A DNA stretch of 46,627 bases from Bacilli bacterium (GCA_017409025.1 JAFQTN010000014.1:1-46627); one strand, 5' to 3'. Shown: positions 15,102 through 24,910, numbered from the stretch's first letter. Notes: generated from the letters alone by a model not told the origin. A program made the numbers and translations.

Positions 15102-18053
15102 ATGTACTTAAAAGAAATACAAACTTATGGTTTTAAATCATTTGCTGATAAAATGAATTTTGAACTTACAAGAAATATTAATGGAATAGTTGGTCCTAAT
15201 GGTAGTGGTAAGTCTAATGTAGTAGATGCTGTTAGATGGGTACTTGGGGAACAATCTAATAAACAACTTAGGGCTGATAATGCGGTATCAGTTATTTTTT
15301 CTGGTAGTAAAAGTAGAAAACCATTAAATAGTGCGATGGTTAATTTAATATTTGATAATACTGATAGGCATTTACCAATAGATTTTAATGAAGTATCAAT
15401 TAAAAGAATTTTATATCGTACTGGAGAGAATGAATATTATTTAAATGGAGAAAAATGTAGGTTAAAGGATATAACAGAACTTTTAACTGATAGTGGTGCT
15501 GCAAAAGAGAGTTTTAATATTATTGGTCAAGGGAAGATAGATGAAATATTATCTACTAAGCCTAATGATCGTAGAGTTATTTTTGAAGAAGCTGCGGGTG
15601 TTTTAAAATATAAAAAGAGAAAAGAAGAAGCTATTAGAAAATTAGAAAGAACTAATAATAATATTAATAGAATTAATGATATAGTATCTGAACTAGAAGT
15701 TAATTTAGAACCTTTAGAAAAACAAAGTAGAGAAGCTAAAAAATATATTGATGCGAAAGAAAAATTAACTAATATAGAAGTATCTTTAATGGTATATGAT
15801 GTAGATAAATTATCTAGTGAATTTAATTTATGTAAAGAAAAGATTACTAGTTTATCGGATGAAATAACTAACTTAAATATGAATAATACTACTTATGATG
15901 TAACTATTTTACAAGGGAAAGATAAATTAAATAAATTAGAAAATGAAATATCTATTTTGCATAATAAAGTATTGGTTTCTACTAAAGAATTGGAACAAAC
16001 TGATGCGGATATAAGAATTTTAAGAGAAAGAAAAAAATATGTATCTAGTGATAATAGTTTTGATAAGATAAGTAGAATTAGAGAAGATAAGTTAATTAAA
16101 GATAATGAAATAAAAGTTATAATAAATGATATAGATGTTCTTGATAAGAAAGTAGGAATTGTAGATTCTGAACTTATTAGTGATAATAGTAAATATAATG
16201 AGATTAAGAATGATATTGATAAGTTAAATATAAAGATTAATAATAATAATAGAGAAATAACTGACTTGAATTATAAAATTAATTATTTAGAAGAATCTAT
16301 TAATAATGGTGGTAGTTTACCTAGTAGTATTAAAGCTATACTTAATAATCCTAAATTTAGTGGAATAGAGAATACTATTGGTAATTTAATTGAAGTACCT
16401 AATGAGTATTCATTAGCAGTATCTACTAGTTTAGGGGGAGCAAGTAATTATTTAGTAGTAGATAATAGAAATACAGCTTCTTTATTAGTAGATTATCTAA
16501 AGACAAATAAGTTGGGTAGGGCTACATTTTTTCCAATGGATGTTATTAAGCCAAGATTTGTTGATAATGATATAATTGTTAAACTACGTGTGGTAGATGG
16601 ATTTATTGATACATTAGACAAAGTAGTAAGTTATGATAGTAAATACATAAATATTATAATGAATCAACTTGGTAATGTAATACTTGCAGATAATATTGAT
16701 AATGCTAATAAGATTAGTAGTATTATCAATAATAGATATAAGATTATTACTTTAGATGGACAAGTGGTTAATGTTGGTGGATCTATTACTGGTGGAGATA
16801 AGATTAAGAGTAATGATTCTATTAGACAAAAATATGAATTAGATGAATATAAGAATAAAGTTAATACTCTTAGAAACAATAATCATGATTATATGAGTTT
16901 AATTGATAATAAGAATCAAGATTTAAAAGAATATGAAAATAAGATATATACTAAGAGAGTAGATAAGAATAGTATGTTAGAACTTATTAAGAGTAAGAAA
17001 CTTATTAGTGATAATTTAAGAATAGAGATTAATAATTTAGATAGAGAACTTAGTGATATAGAGAATATTACTACTAATAATAGTGATAATGAAGAATTAG
17101 AATTAGTAAATAAATATTATAAGATACAAGAAGATATTACTAATATGAATAAGGAATTAGAAATATTTAAGTTAGATAGAGATAAAATTAATAAAGATAT
17201 TTTAGAATTAGAGGGTATTAGTAAGAATGATAATTTACATATTGCTAAGTTAGAAAAAGAACTTAAGGATACGGAAATTAAGTCTTCTAAATTAGAAGTA
17301 AGAATAGATAATATTCTTAATAGTTTAAATGAAGAATATAGTATTACTTATAGTGAGGCTAAAGATAAGTATATATTAGAAGATAATCCAGATGAAGTAA
17401 GAAAAGAAGTATTAGAACTTAAGAATATTATTAAAGATATTGGTATTGTTAATTTGGGAGCTATTGAAGAATATGAAAGAGTATCTACTAGATATAATTT
17501 CTTAATGAGTCAAAAAGAAGACTTGAATAAGGCTGAAGATACTTTACTTGAGATAATTAATGATATGGATTCTATTATGAAAGATAAGTTTATATCTACT
17601 TTTGATGAAATTAGAATGGAATTTAAGAAAGTATTTAGAGAATTATTTAAGGGAGGAAACGCTGATATTTATATGACAGATCCTGATAATGTACTTGAAA
17701 CTGGAATAGAGATGGAAGCTACTCCTCCAGGAAAAAATCTTAGAAATATTCAATCACTATCTGGTGGAGAGAGAACGTTTACAGCGATATCACTACTATT
17801 TGCAATACTTAATGTTAGACCAGTACCATTTTGTTTATTTGATGAAGTAGAAGCTGCACTAGATGAAGCTAATGTTGATGCTTTTGGAGAATATTTAGAT
17901 AAATATAGGGATAAGACTCAGTTTATTATAATTACCCATAAGAAAAAGACAATGGAATTTATTGATACTTTATATGGAATTACGATGCAAGAGTCTGGTG
18001 TATCTAAATTAGTATCTGTTAAATTAGATGAAGTTAAGAATACTAGTAATTAG
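15102..18053 (+). CDS. smc: chromosome segregation ATPase Smc
   Basis: Condensin core protein that organises and segregates the chromosome. N-terminal head: YGFKSFADK near residue 9 and Walker A GPNGSGKSN at 31-39, followed by the R-loop WVLGEQ. Coiled coil runs about 165-400, the hinge about 405-560, and the returning coil about 565-800. The C-terminal head has signature LSGGERT from residue 886 and Walker B with FDEVEAALDEAN. At 983 residues it is about 200 shorter than the B. subtilis protein, and the loss falls in the two coils. ATG 15102 follows AGGTGATAA. No scpA, scpB or ftsY adjoins it. Confidence 0.95.
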   Translation: MYLKEIQTYGFKSFADKMNFELTRNINGIVGPNGSGKSNVVDAVRWVLGEQSNKQLRADNAVSVIFSGSKSRKPLNSAMVNLIFDNTDRHLPIDFNEVSIKRILYRTGENEYYLNGEKCRLKDITELLTDSGAAKESFNIIGQGKIDEILSTKPNDRRVIFEEAAGVLKYKKRKEEAIRKLERTNNNINRINDIVSELEVNLEPLEKQSREAKKYIDAKEKLTNIEVSLMVYDVDKLSSEFNLCKEKITSLSDEITNLNMNNTTYDVTILQGKDKLNKLENEISILHNKVLVSTKELEQTDADIRILRERKKYVSSDNSFDKISRIREDKLIKDNEIKVIINDIDVLDKKVGIVDSELISDNSKYNEIKNDIDKLNIKINNNNREITDLNYKINYLEESINNGGSLPSSIKAILNNPKFSGIENTIGNLIEVPNEYSLAVSTSLGGASNYLVVDNRNTASLLVDYLKTNKLGRATFFPMDVIKPRFVDNDIIVKLRVVDGFIDTLDKVVSYDSKYINIIMNQLGNVILADNIDNANKISSIINNRYKIITLDGQVVNVGGSITGGDKIKSNDSIRQKYELDEYKNKVNTLRNNNHDYMSLIDNKNQDLKEYENKIYTKRVDKNSMLELIKSKKLISDNLRIEINNLDRELSDIENITTNNSDNEELELVNKYYKIQEDITNMNKELEIFKLDRDKINKDILELEGISKNDNLHIAKLEKELKDTEIKSSKLEVRIDNILNSLNEEYSITYSEAKDKYILEDNPDEVRKEVLELKNIIKDIGIVNLGAIEEYERVSTRYNFLMSQKEDLNKAEDTLLEIINDMDSIMKDKFISTFDEIRMEFKKVFRELFKGGNADIYMTDPDNVLETGIEMEATPPGKNLRNIQSLSGGERTFTAISLLFAILNVRPVPFCLFDEVEAALDEANVDAFGEYLDKYRDKTQFIIITHKKKTMEFIDTLYGITMQESGVSKLVSVKLDEVKNTSN

Positions 18054-18080
18054 TGTTCTTTTTCTTTACATAAGTATAAT

Positions 18081-18109
18081 AAAAACTACTGAAAATCAGT
18101 AGTTTATTT
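18081..18109. terminator. bidirectional terminator after smc
   Basis: AAACTACTGA (18083-18092) and TCAGTAGTTT (18096-18105) form a 10-bp stem with a 3-base loop between convergent genes, with A-rich and T-rich flanks. Confidence 0.85.
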
Positions 18110-18799
18110 CTGTAAGTTTTTAATTGTTTGTGGTATTTGTCTGTTTGTTGTTCTTTTTAATTTTTTGAATGTATTATAAGAATTTTTTAAATAAATGACT
18201 TCTTCTTCAGTTAATAAATCATCTGGTGTTATAGCTTCGGCTGCAATAAAATCAATTGCTAAAAATCTTGTTTCTCCACAAAAAGTACATTCAGCGTAAT
18301 TTGGATATTTAATATTAAAAGGTGATGCTGTGTCTAAAATTAGTGGAACTAATTGTTTTTTATAGTTTGGACTTTTAGGGTCTAAACAGAAGTATGTATA
18401 ATGACCATCTTTTTCTAAGATAGGATATAGTGGATCGTATACATAAATTCTGTCATACTCTATAGGAGCAATAATTTTTTCATTTTTCTTTTCTATTTCC
18501 TTACTAAAGCAGTTTCTTTGTAATTCTATTATTCCAAATTTTAATTTATTTTTTTCAACTTCAAGTACAATATAGCAATCATTAATAATATGCATTATAC
18601 CATAATAATCATTTGTATATGGAGTTTTTCTTCCATATTCGACTAAATAGTATTTGTTAATTTCTTTCTTTGTGATGTTTCCGTTATCATCAATGGTTAA
18701 TATTGGGTTGCTTTTTATAGCTGTTAGTCCGTTTTGTCCTTTTTTATCATCTGGTTTATTTTTGCCATACAATCTAACCTCTTTATTTATATCTATCAT
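18104..18799 (-). CDS. hypothetical protein
   Basis: 231 residues, not recognised. There is no signal peptide or membrane span. The centre is rich in aromatic beta-strand pattern (YYGIMHIINDCYIVLEV, EYDRIYVYDPLYPILEKDG, about residues 67-140), somewhat like single-copy WG/Tyr-rich beta units. A CTFCGE pair near 174 is followed by an acidic helix (TPDDLLTEEEV). GGGAG sits before ATG 18799. It converges on smc and diverges from the deacetylase at 18930. Function unknown. Confidence 0.7.
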   Translation of the reverse strand: MIDINKEVRLYGKNKPDDKKGQNGLTAIKSNPILTIDDNGNITKKEINKYYLVEYGRKTPYTNDYYGIMHIINDCYIVLEVEKNKLKFGIIELQRNCFSKEIEKKNEKIIAPIEYDRIYVYDPLYPILEKDGHYTYFCLDPKSPNYKKQLVPLILDTASPFNIKYPNYAECTFCGETRFLAIDFIAAEAITPDDLLTEEEVIYLKNSYNTFKKLKRTTNRQIPQTIKNLQK

Positions 18800-18929
18800 T
18801 ATCAAAACTCCCTTCGTTTGTTATTATATCATATTTTTTGTTTATATTATATTAATTTTATTAAAAATAATAAAATGACTGGTAAAAAAATAATAATGTG
18901 GTATCATTAAGTTAGTAGAGGTATGTAGT

Positions 18930-20507
18930 ATGGCAGTAAAAAGAAAGAAAAAGAAAGATATTAAAGAATTAGAATTGCAGGAAGATATTGTTGATAAAAA
19001 ATTAGATGATATTGAAGAAATATCAAAACAAGAAATAATATCTAAAGAGGATGAATCTATCAAAGAAGAAGTAGAAAATAATGATTTAGATGAGACTAAA
19101 ATTGAGAAAAAGAAATTTAAGAAATGGAAATTAGTTTTGATTTTGATTGTTATAATTTTATTTCTGGTATTATTGGGAGTTATATTTTTTCCTAGAATAG
19201 AATTAAATGGTAAAGATGCAATGGAAATTAGTTATAATGAAGAATATATTGAACCGGGATATAATTTATATGTTTTGAACAAGAAGATACCTAATAATAT
19301 TAAAGTTGATAGTAATATTAAAGAGGGTGTTGTTGGTGATTATCAGATAAGTTATGTTTATAATTTATTTGGGATTAAGATTAAGAAATCAAGGAAAGTT
19401 GGTATAGTAGATACTATTAGTCCGGTATTGAGTGTTAAGGAAGATAGTATTAAGGTATGTCCTAATAAGGATATTCCCGAGATAGAGTATGAAGCAGTAG
19501 ATGAATATGACGGGGATATTACTTCTTTAGTAGAAAGAATAGAAAAAGATGACGAAGTTATCTTTAGTATATATGATAGTAGTAATAATAAATCTATGAT
19601 TTCTGTTATGGTAGATAAAACTGATGATGAGAAACCTAGTATTAAATTAAAGGGAAATTCATCTATGTTTATAACTTACGGGAATAGTTATAAAGAGCCA
19701 GGATATACTGCGACAGATAATTGTAGTGGAGATATTACTTCAAAAGTAAAAGTTAGTGGCAGTGTAGGAAGAGATATAGGTAAATATCAAATTAAATATG
19801 AAGTAGAAGATGATAGTGGTAATAAAACTACGGTTATTAGAAGTGTTGTTGTTGGTGCCAAAGTATCAGATAATGGTAGTGTAAAAAAAGGAACAATATA
19901 TTTGACTTTTGATGATGGTCCAAATCAAGGAACTACGAATAAAATATTAGATATATTAAAATCAGAGGAAGTAAAAGCAACGTTTTTTGTAACTTGTAAG
20001 GGACCTGATAATTTGATTAAGAGAATGCATGAAGAGGGACATACAGTTGCATTACATACTGCTAGTCATGAATATTCTTATGTATATTCTTCTGTAGATA
20101 ATTATTTTACTGATTTATATAAAGTTAGGGATAGAGTGAAAAGAATAACTGGTGTGGATAGTAAGATAATTAGATTTCCTGGTGGAAGTAGTAATACTAT
20201 CAGTAGAAGTTATAGTAAAGGAATAATGACAGTATTAACTAATACAGTTTTAAGTGAAGGATACCGTTATTTTGATTGGAATGTAGATGGTAGAGATGCA
20301 GGTGGGGCTAGAAGTAGTAGTGATGTATATTATAATGTTACTTCTGGTTTATCCCATAATAGAGCTAATGTAGTTTTACTTCATGATATAAAAAGTATTA
20401 CAGTAGGTGCTTTAGAGGATATAATTAAATTTGGTAAAGAATATGGTTATGAATTTAGTGCGATTGATATGAACACTTACATGGTTAGACATAGTGTTAA
20501 TAATTAG
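18930..20507 (+). CDS. membrane-anchored polysaccharide deacetylase with Ig-like domains
   Basis: 525 residues. A Lys/Glu-rich cytosolic segment of about 65 residues precedes one membrane helix (about 67-90). Outside are two DUF5011-type Ig-like domains (about 165-230 and 232-310, each with a YDGDITS or CSGDITS signature). The NodB catalytic domain starts near 323: LTFDDGPN, HTASHEY (metal-binding His pair), RFPGG and LLHD. This is the set of catalytic residues of PgdA-type peptidoglycan GlcNAc deacetylases, which reduce lysozyme sensitivity. AGAGGTATG precedes ATG 18930. It is transcribed alone up to the hairpin at 20508. Confidence 0.88.
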   Translation: MAVKRKKKKDIKELELQEDIVDKKLDDIEEISKQEIISKEDESIKEEVENNDLDETKIEKKKFKKWKLVLILIVIILFLVLLGVIFFPRIELNGKDAMEISYNEEYIEPGYNLYVLNKKIPNNIKVDSNIKEGVVGDYQISYVYNLFGIKIKKSRKVGIVDTISPVLSVKEDSIKVCPNKDIPEIEYEAVDEYDGDITSLVERIEKDDEVIFSIYDSSNNKSMISVMVDKTDDEKPSIKLKGNSSMFITYGNSYKEPGYTATDNCSGDITSKVKVSGSVGRDIGKYQIKYEVEDDSGNKTTVIRSVVVGAKVSDNGSVKKGTIYLTFDDGPNQGTTNKILDILKSEEVKATFFVTCKGPDNLIKRMHEEGHTVALHTASHEYSYVYSSVDNYFTDLYKVRDRVKRITGVDSKIIRFPGGSSNTISRSYSKGIMTVLTNTVLSEGYRYFDWNVDGRDAGGARSSSDVYYNVTSGLSHNRANVVLLHDIKSITVGALEDIIKFGKEYGYEFSAIDMNTYMVRHSVNN

Positions 20508-20542
20508 AAAACTTTAGTAGATGATTTTACTAGAGTTTTTTC
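20508..20542 (+). terminator. terminator after the deacetylase
   Basis: AAAACT-T-TAGTA (20508-20519) pairs with TACTA-G-AGTTTT (20528-20539) and runs into T and C. Confidence 0.75.
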
Positions 20543-20629
20543 TTATAATTATGATGTAAAGTAGATAATAAAAGGTAGCGAAATATGTAGATATTTGATA
20601 TAATATATGGTGAATAGTAGGTGATGTAT

Positions 20630-22609
20630 ATGAAAAAAATAAGTTATTTTATATTTTTTGTAACGATGTTACTTGTTTTTTCAATATATGTATCTGCTGG
20701 TGAAGTAGTAATTATTACAGGAAATGATGTTAGATTTAGACCAGAACCTAATACAAATAATGAACCTATTACTTCTTTCGATAGTGGGACAGAATTAACA
20801 TTACTTGATAAGAATGTAGAAAGTGGTAATGGTTGCAAAAAAGAATGGTATAAAGTAAGTTATGGAAGTATAGAAGGTTATGTATGCAGTGAATTTGCTA
20901 AGATAGAAGTAATCAATGAATTAAATCCAGAAGAATATCAAGAATATAGTGAATATTTATCTGAGTTAGGTTTTCCTGAAACATATATACCTAAATTAGT
21001 AGAACTTCATGTAAAACATCCTAATTGGCAATTTAGAGTAATGAATGTTGATTATGATTTTGATAAATTAGTTAATAAAGAATATGATGGATATTATAAG
21101 GGATGGAGTTTAATAGAAGATACTGGAAGGTATTATGATGGATATAAATCAGTAGATAGTTGGTCTTATAATTATTTAACTAATGAATTTAGTACTAAAT
21201 TTAATGGTGGAGGAGATGTATGGTATGCTGCTAACAAAGAGACTATTGCATATTATATAGATCCTAGAAACTTTTTAAATAATGAAAGAATATTTATGTT
21301 TGAAACATTATCTTATAATAATTTATATCATACTAAAGAAGGTATAGATTTAATGCTTAAAGGAACTTTTATGGAAACAGGTTATGCAGATACTGAAAAT
21401 GAGAAGACTTTTGCAGATGCTTTTTTAGATGCGGCAGTTCAATATAAAGTTAGTCCTTATGTGCTTATATCTAGGGTAATTCAAGAAGTAGGAGCTAAGG
21501 GAAGTACAATTGTAAGCGGTACTGTATCAGGTTATGAAGGATACTATAATTTTTATAATATAAAAGCTGCTGGTAATACTAAAGAAGAAACTATTGCTAA
21601 TGGATTAGAACATGCTAAAGAAAAAGGATGGGATACTAAATATAAAGCAATTATTGGTGGTGCTTCATTTTTAGCAGAAGATTATATTGATGATGGGCAA
21701 GATACATTATATTTACAAAAGTGGGATGTAGTAGGTTCTACATTTGTAACACATCAATATATGCAAAATATAAAGGCTCCTTATTCTGAATCAATTAAGA
21801 CTTATAGAGGATATAATGATATAGGTTTAATTGATAATGCTTTTGTGTTTGCAATACCGGTATATAAAAATATGCCTAGTGAAACAAAGTTACCTAATAG
21901 TGGAAATCCTAATAATTATTTATTAAATTTATCTGTTAATGGTATTTATTTATTTAGTGAGGCTACTATTGAGACTGAATTTAGTATGAATTTAGCTAAG
22001 GATACTACTTCAATAGAAATAGATGCTAGTAAGGTATATAGTAAAGCAGTAATATCTGGGGCTGGTTCAGTTTCGATTTCTGCAGACAAGCAAACAATAC
22101 CTATTACTGTTACTGCAGAAAATGGTGATGTTAGAATATATAATATTAATATTACTAGAACAGATGAAATACCATTATCTATTGGAGAAGTATTAAGAGT
22201 ATTAGGTATAGTAAATGATGGTACTTATATGTCAGGATTTACTGTTGGAACAGACATTAGTTTGATTAGACAGAATATAATTAATAAAGAGCCTAAAGCA
22301 GAAGTTACTACTTTTGATAAAAGTGGTAATAGTAAAAGTAGTGGTATTATAGCTAATGGTGATGTTATTAATATTAAAACTCGTAATGAAGAGAAGAAAT
22401 ACCAAATAATATTATATGGTGACGTTAATAGTGATGGAAAAATTGATAAAGTAGATGCTGCTGGAATATTACGTTATTATTATAAATATACAGATTATGA
22501 TGAGATAACTAAAATGGCTGCTGACATTAATAAAAATAATGATATAAATAAAGAAGATGTAGCTGCTGTATTGAGAGATTTGTATGGTTATTCTCAAATA
22601 AAACAATAG
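20630..22609 (+). CDS. secreted SH3/glucosaminidase-like protein with cadherin-like and dockerin domains
   Basis: 659 residues, exported by an N-terminal signal peptide (about 1-23). Order: an SH3-like domain (about 25-95) with a Cys pair; a LytG/endo-beta-N-acetylglucosaminidase-like region (about 120-400), including VSPYVLISRVIQEVGAKGS and YYNFYNIKAAG; a cadherin-like beta-sandwich (about 425-510); and a C-terminal dockerin-type pair of calcium loops (DVNSDGKIDKVDAAGILR and DINKNNDINKEDVAAVLR). It probably trims glycan strands while held by its dockerin. ATG 20630 follows AGGTGATGTAT. The next gene starts eight bases after the stop, and the shared cadherin-like module suggests joint function. 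Confidence 0.82.
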   Translation: MKKISYFIFFVTMLLVFSIYVSAGEVVIITGNDVRFRPEPNTNNEPITSFDSGTELTLLDKNVESGNGCKKEWYKVSYGSIEGYVCSEFAKIEVINELNPEEYQEYSEYLSELGFPETYIPKLVELHVKHPNWQFRVMNVDYDFDKLVNKEYDGYYKGWSLIEDTGRYYDGYKSVDSWSYNYLTNEFSTKFNGGGDVWYAANKETIAYYIDPRNFLNNERIFMFETLSYNNLYHTKEGIDLMLKGTFMETGYADTENEKTFADAFLDAAVQYKVSPYVLISRVIQEVGAKGSTIVSGTVSGYEGYYNFYNIKAAGNTKEETIANGLEHAKEKGWDTKYKAIIGGASFLAEDYIDDGQDTLYLQKWDVVGSTFVTHQYMQNIKAPYSESIKTYRGYNDIGLIDNAFVFAIPVYKNMPSETKLPNSGNPNNYLLNLSVNGIYLFSEATIETEFSMNLAKDTTSIEIDASKVYSKAVISGAGSVSISADKQTIPITVTAENGDVRIYNINITRTDEIPLSIGEVLRVLGIVNDGTYMSGFTVGTDISLIRQNIINKEPKAEVTTFDKSGNSKSSGIIANGDVINIKTRNEEKKYQIILYGDVNSDGKIDKVDAAGILRYYYKYTDYDEITKMAADINKNNDINKEDVAAVLRDLYGYSQIKQ

Positions 22610-22617
22610 GAGGATTT

Positions 22618-23985
22618 ATGAAGAAATTTAAATATGTTAGTTTTTTAATAATGTGTATGATGTTTTTTATGGTTGAAGTAGCTGCTGCTTCTTTATCAGT
22701 TAATGTTACATCTACTACTATGACACTTGGAAATAGCGTAACTGTTACTGCTAAGTTTGATTCAAAAAAACCAATATTTTTTACTGAAGGAAATTTAAAA
22801 TGTAGTGGAGCAGGTGTTAGTAATAACATTTCTTTATCTTTTGATAATACTTCAAATGATGTATATTCTAAAAGTTTTAGTTTGAAAGTAAAACCTACTA
22901 CAACAGGAGTAGTTACATGTACTATAAGTGGTAGTAAGATGATTGATGCTAGTGCTGATAATTGGCAAACTGTTAATGGTAAGACGATAAAAATTACAGT
23001 TAATCCTAAACCGATTTCTAAACCAAAAGTTAAATCATCTAATAATTATTTATCTAGTTTAACCATTGATGGTTATGAACTTGATAGTAAATTTGATAAA
23101 GAATATTTGGAATATTCTGTTACAGTAAAAGAAGGTACTGAAAAAATTAAAATTAATGCTCAGAAAGCAGATTCTAATGCTAGTGTTAGTGGTACTGGAG
23201 AAGTTTCAGTTACTGAAGGATTAAATACATTTAATTTAGTAGTTACTGCAGAGAATGGAAGTAAGAGAACTTATGTATTAAAAGTAACTGTTAAAGAATA
23301 TGCACCAATAAATGTTAATGTAGATGGTGAAGAATATAGTGTTGTTAGAAAGAGAAAAGGGTTACCGGAAATTAGTGAATATTTTATTGCTAAGGATATT
23401 ACTATTGGAGAAGATATAATTGAAGGATACTACAATGAGAACTTAGATTATCAATTGGTTGGTTTAAAAGATAGTGCTGGTAATGTAGAATACTATATCT
23501 ATAAAGATGGTGATTATTCTTTATATAATGAACAAGTATTTAATGGTAAAGTATTAAGAATAATAGATAAAGGAATTAATGGTGGGTATAAAAAGACTAG
23601 TTTTAAATATAATGATACAGAAATAGATAGTTATCAAGAAGTAAAATTAGATATAATAAAAAATACTTATGCTTTAGATAATAATGAAATAAGTGGAAAT
23701 AATTTTTATTTATTTTATGCTATTAATATGGAAACTGGTAAGGAAGAATTATATCAATATGATTCAGTAGAAAAGACAGTACAAAGATACAATACAATGG
23801 TGCTTGATATGTATAAAGAACAAAGTGATAAGTATTATTTATATTTACTTTGTAGTATTTTAGTTCTTGGGGTTACTATTATAACTTTTAGTGTAATAAT
23901 AATATGTAATAATAAAAGAAATAAAAAGAAAAACTTAAAAAAGAAAAATATTAAAAAGAAAAGAATAGAGGACTTAGAATTGTAA
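22618..23985 (+). CDS. surface protein with cadherin-like domain and C-terminal membrane anchor
   Basis: 455 residues. Signal peptide (about 1-23), then a beta-sandwich domain (about 25-125) that could be Ig- or cohesin-like, a cadherin-like beta-sandwich (about 140-225; SSLTIDGYELDSKFDKEY, then VTAENGSKRTYVLKV), a mixed domain (about 235-390), one membrane helix (about 400-425) and a strongly basic tail (KKKNLKKKNIKKKR). It is therefore fixed in the cell membrane by its C terminus and faces outward. GGAGG lies just before ATG 22618. As partner of the dockerin protein upstream it is a candidate receptor, but I cannot show that the first domain is a cohesin. Confidence 0.78.
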   Translation: MKKFKYVSFLIMCMMFFMVEVAAASLSVNVTSTTMTLGNSVTVTAKFDSKKPIFFTEGNLKCSGAGVSNNISLSFDNTSNDVYSKSFSLKVKPTTTGVVTCTISGSKMIDASADNWQTVNGKTIKITVNPKPISKPKVKSSNNYLSSLTIDGYELDSKFDKEYLEYSVTVKEGTEKIKINAQKADSNASVSGTGEVSVTEGLNTFNLVVTAENGSKRTYVLKVTVKEYAPINVNVDGEEYSVVRKRKGLPEISEYFIAKDITIGEDIIEGYYNENLDYQLVGLKDSAGNVEYYIYKDGDYSLYNEQVFNGKVLRIIDKGINGGYKKTSFKYNDTEIDSYQEVKLDIIKNTYALDNNEISGNNFYLFYAINMETGKEELYQYDSVEKTVQRYNTMVLDMYKEQSDKYYLYLLCSILVLGVTIITFSVIIICNNKRNKKKNLKKKNIKKKRIEDLEL

Positions 23986-24000
23986 AATAAGTTCTTTTTC

Positions 24001-24029
24001 TTGATAAAAAGAAATTTCTATATTATAAT
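24001..24029 (+). promoter_or_regulatory. promoter of the phosphatidyltransferase gene
   Basis: TTGATA (24001-24006), 17 bases, TATAAT (24024-24029), 27 bases before the start codon at 24057. Confidence 0.8.
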
Positions 24030-24056
24030 ATTTAGTGCTTTGAGGAGGGATAGTGG

Positions 24057-24830
24057 ATGATTAAAAAATATTTTAGTAATTATAAAGAAGAATTTAAGCA
24101 GGCAATTGATGATTTAAAACATAAAGATACTTTTTATAAACAAATACCTAATATATTAACTTTTATGAGATTGGTATTAGCTATACCAGCGGGAATATTA
24201 TATTATTTTAATCCTATAGTTTCTATTTTATCGATTGCATTTCTTTGGTTAACGGATGCCGTTGATGGGCCAATTGCTAGAAAACTTGATATTCAATCAA
24301 AATTAGGTGCAGATATGGATACTGTTGCAGATAAAATTATGTTTTTAGCTTCTTCTATACCGCTTCTTGGATCTATACCTTTTTTAAGTTTAAATTTGCT
24401 TTTGGAAGGTGTAATTGCTTCGATAAACGTTGGTGGTAGATTAAAAGGGTTAGATACTAGAACTGTTTTTTCTGGTAAATTAAAAACTGTATCAATGGGT
24501 ATAACATTAGTGTATGGTTATTTATTTCAGTTTTTTGGTTTTCCAAATTTAATAAAAGTTATATTAATTGGTATAACTTCATTTTTACAGACTTTGGCAA
24601 TAAATGATTATGTTGAGGAATTAGATAGATTAAATAATGAACAAAAGGTTAATGCAGAGAATAATCAATTAAATAATGAAGTAGAATCAGATAATAACAG
24701 TGAAAAAATAAATAAGATAGAAGAATTAAAAAAAATAAAATCTTTCGTTTTGGCTTCACAATTACCAAATAAAGTATATGCTGGTAAGAAGCGAGCAAGA
24801 ATGATGATGCAAGAGAAAAAGAACAATTAA
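24057..24830 (+). CDS. pgsA: CDP-alcohol phosphatidyltransferase, probable phosphatidylglycerophosphate synthase
   Basis: Integral membrane enzyme that moves a phosphatidyl group from CDP-diacylglycerol to an alcohol, most likely glycerol 3-phosphate. The family motif DGPIARKLDIQSKLGADMD...D near residues 70-95 keeps the Asp, Arg and Gly spacing DGxxAR-x8-G-x3-D-x3-D. About five hydrophobic segments follow the start. The last 60 residues are an unusual hydrophilic Asn/Glu/Lys tail. GAGGAGGG precedes ATG 24057. The gene has its own promoter and ends at the hairpin repeat copy B. The alcohol acceptor is inferred, not seen. Confidence 0.85.
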   Translation: MIKKYFSNYKEEFKQAIDDLKHKDTFYKQIPNILTFMRLVLAIPAGILYYFNPIVSILSIAFLWLTDAVDGPIARKLDIQSKLGADMDTVADKIMFLASSIPLLGSIPFLSLNLLLEGVIASINVGGRLKGLDTRTVFSGKLKTVSMGITLVYGYLFQFFGFPNLIKVILIGITSFLQTLAINDYVEELDRLNNEQKVNAENNQLNNEVESDNNSEKINKIEELKKIKSFVLASQLPNKVYAGKKRARMMMQEKKNN

Positions 24831-24836
24831 TGAAGT

Positions 24837-24896
24837 AGTCAACAAAAAGTAGAACACATTTTCTTTTTATGTGTCTACTTTTATTTTATCACTTCA
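24837..24896. repeat. 60-bp hairpin repeat, copy B
   Basis: Second copy of the sequence at 8922-8979. AAAAGTAGAACACAT and ATGTGTCTACTTTT form the stem. Here the outer bases TGAAGT (24831-24836) and ACTTCA (24891-24896) are also complementary, extending the palindrome. It lies between the convergent phosphatidyltransferase and sortase genes. Confidence 0.85.
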
Positions 24897-24910
24897 ATTA
24901 ATGTTCTTTT

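Noticed and set aside
15102-18053. SbcC/RecN-type ATPase instead of Smc
   Set aside because: The hinge domain and the Smc-type N-terminal sequence with the R-loop and FDEVEAALDEAN Walker B fit Smc; RecN and SbcC lack this hinge.
21870-21910. LPNSG in the dockerin-bearing protein as a sortase sorting signal
   Set aside because: It lies in the middle of the protein, with no hydrophobic segment and basic tail after it, so it cannot act as a C-terminal sorting signal.
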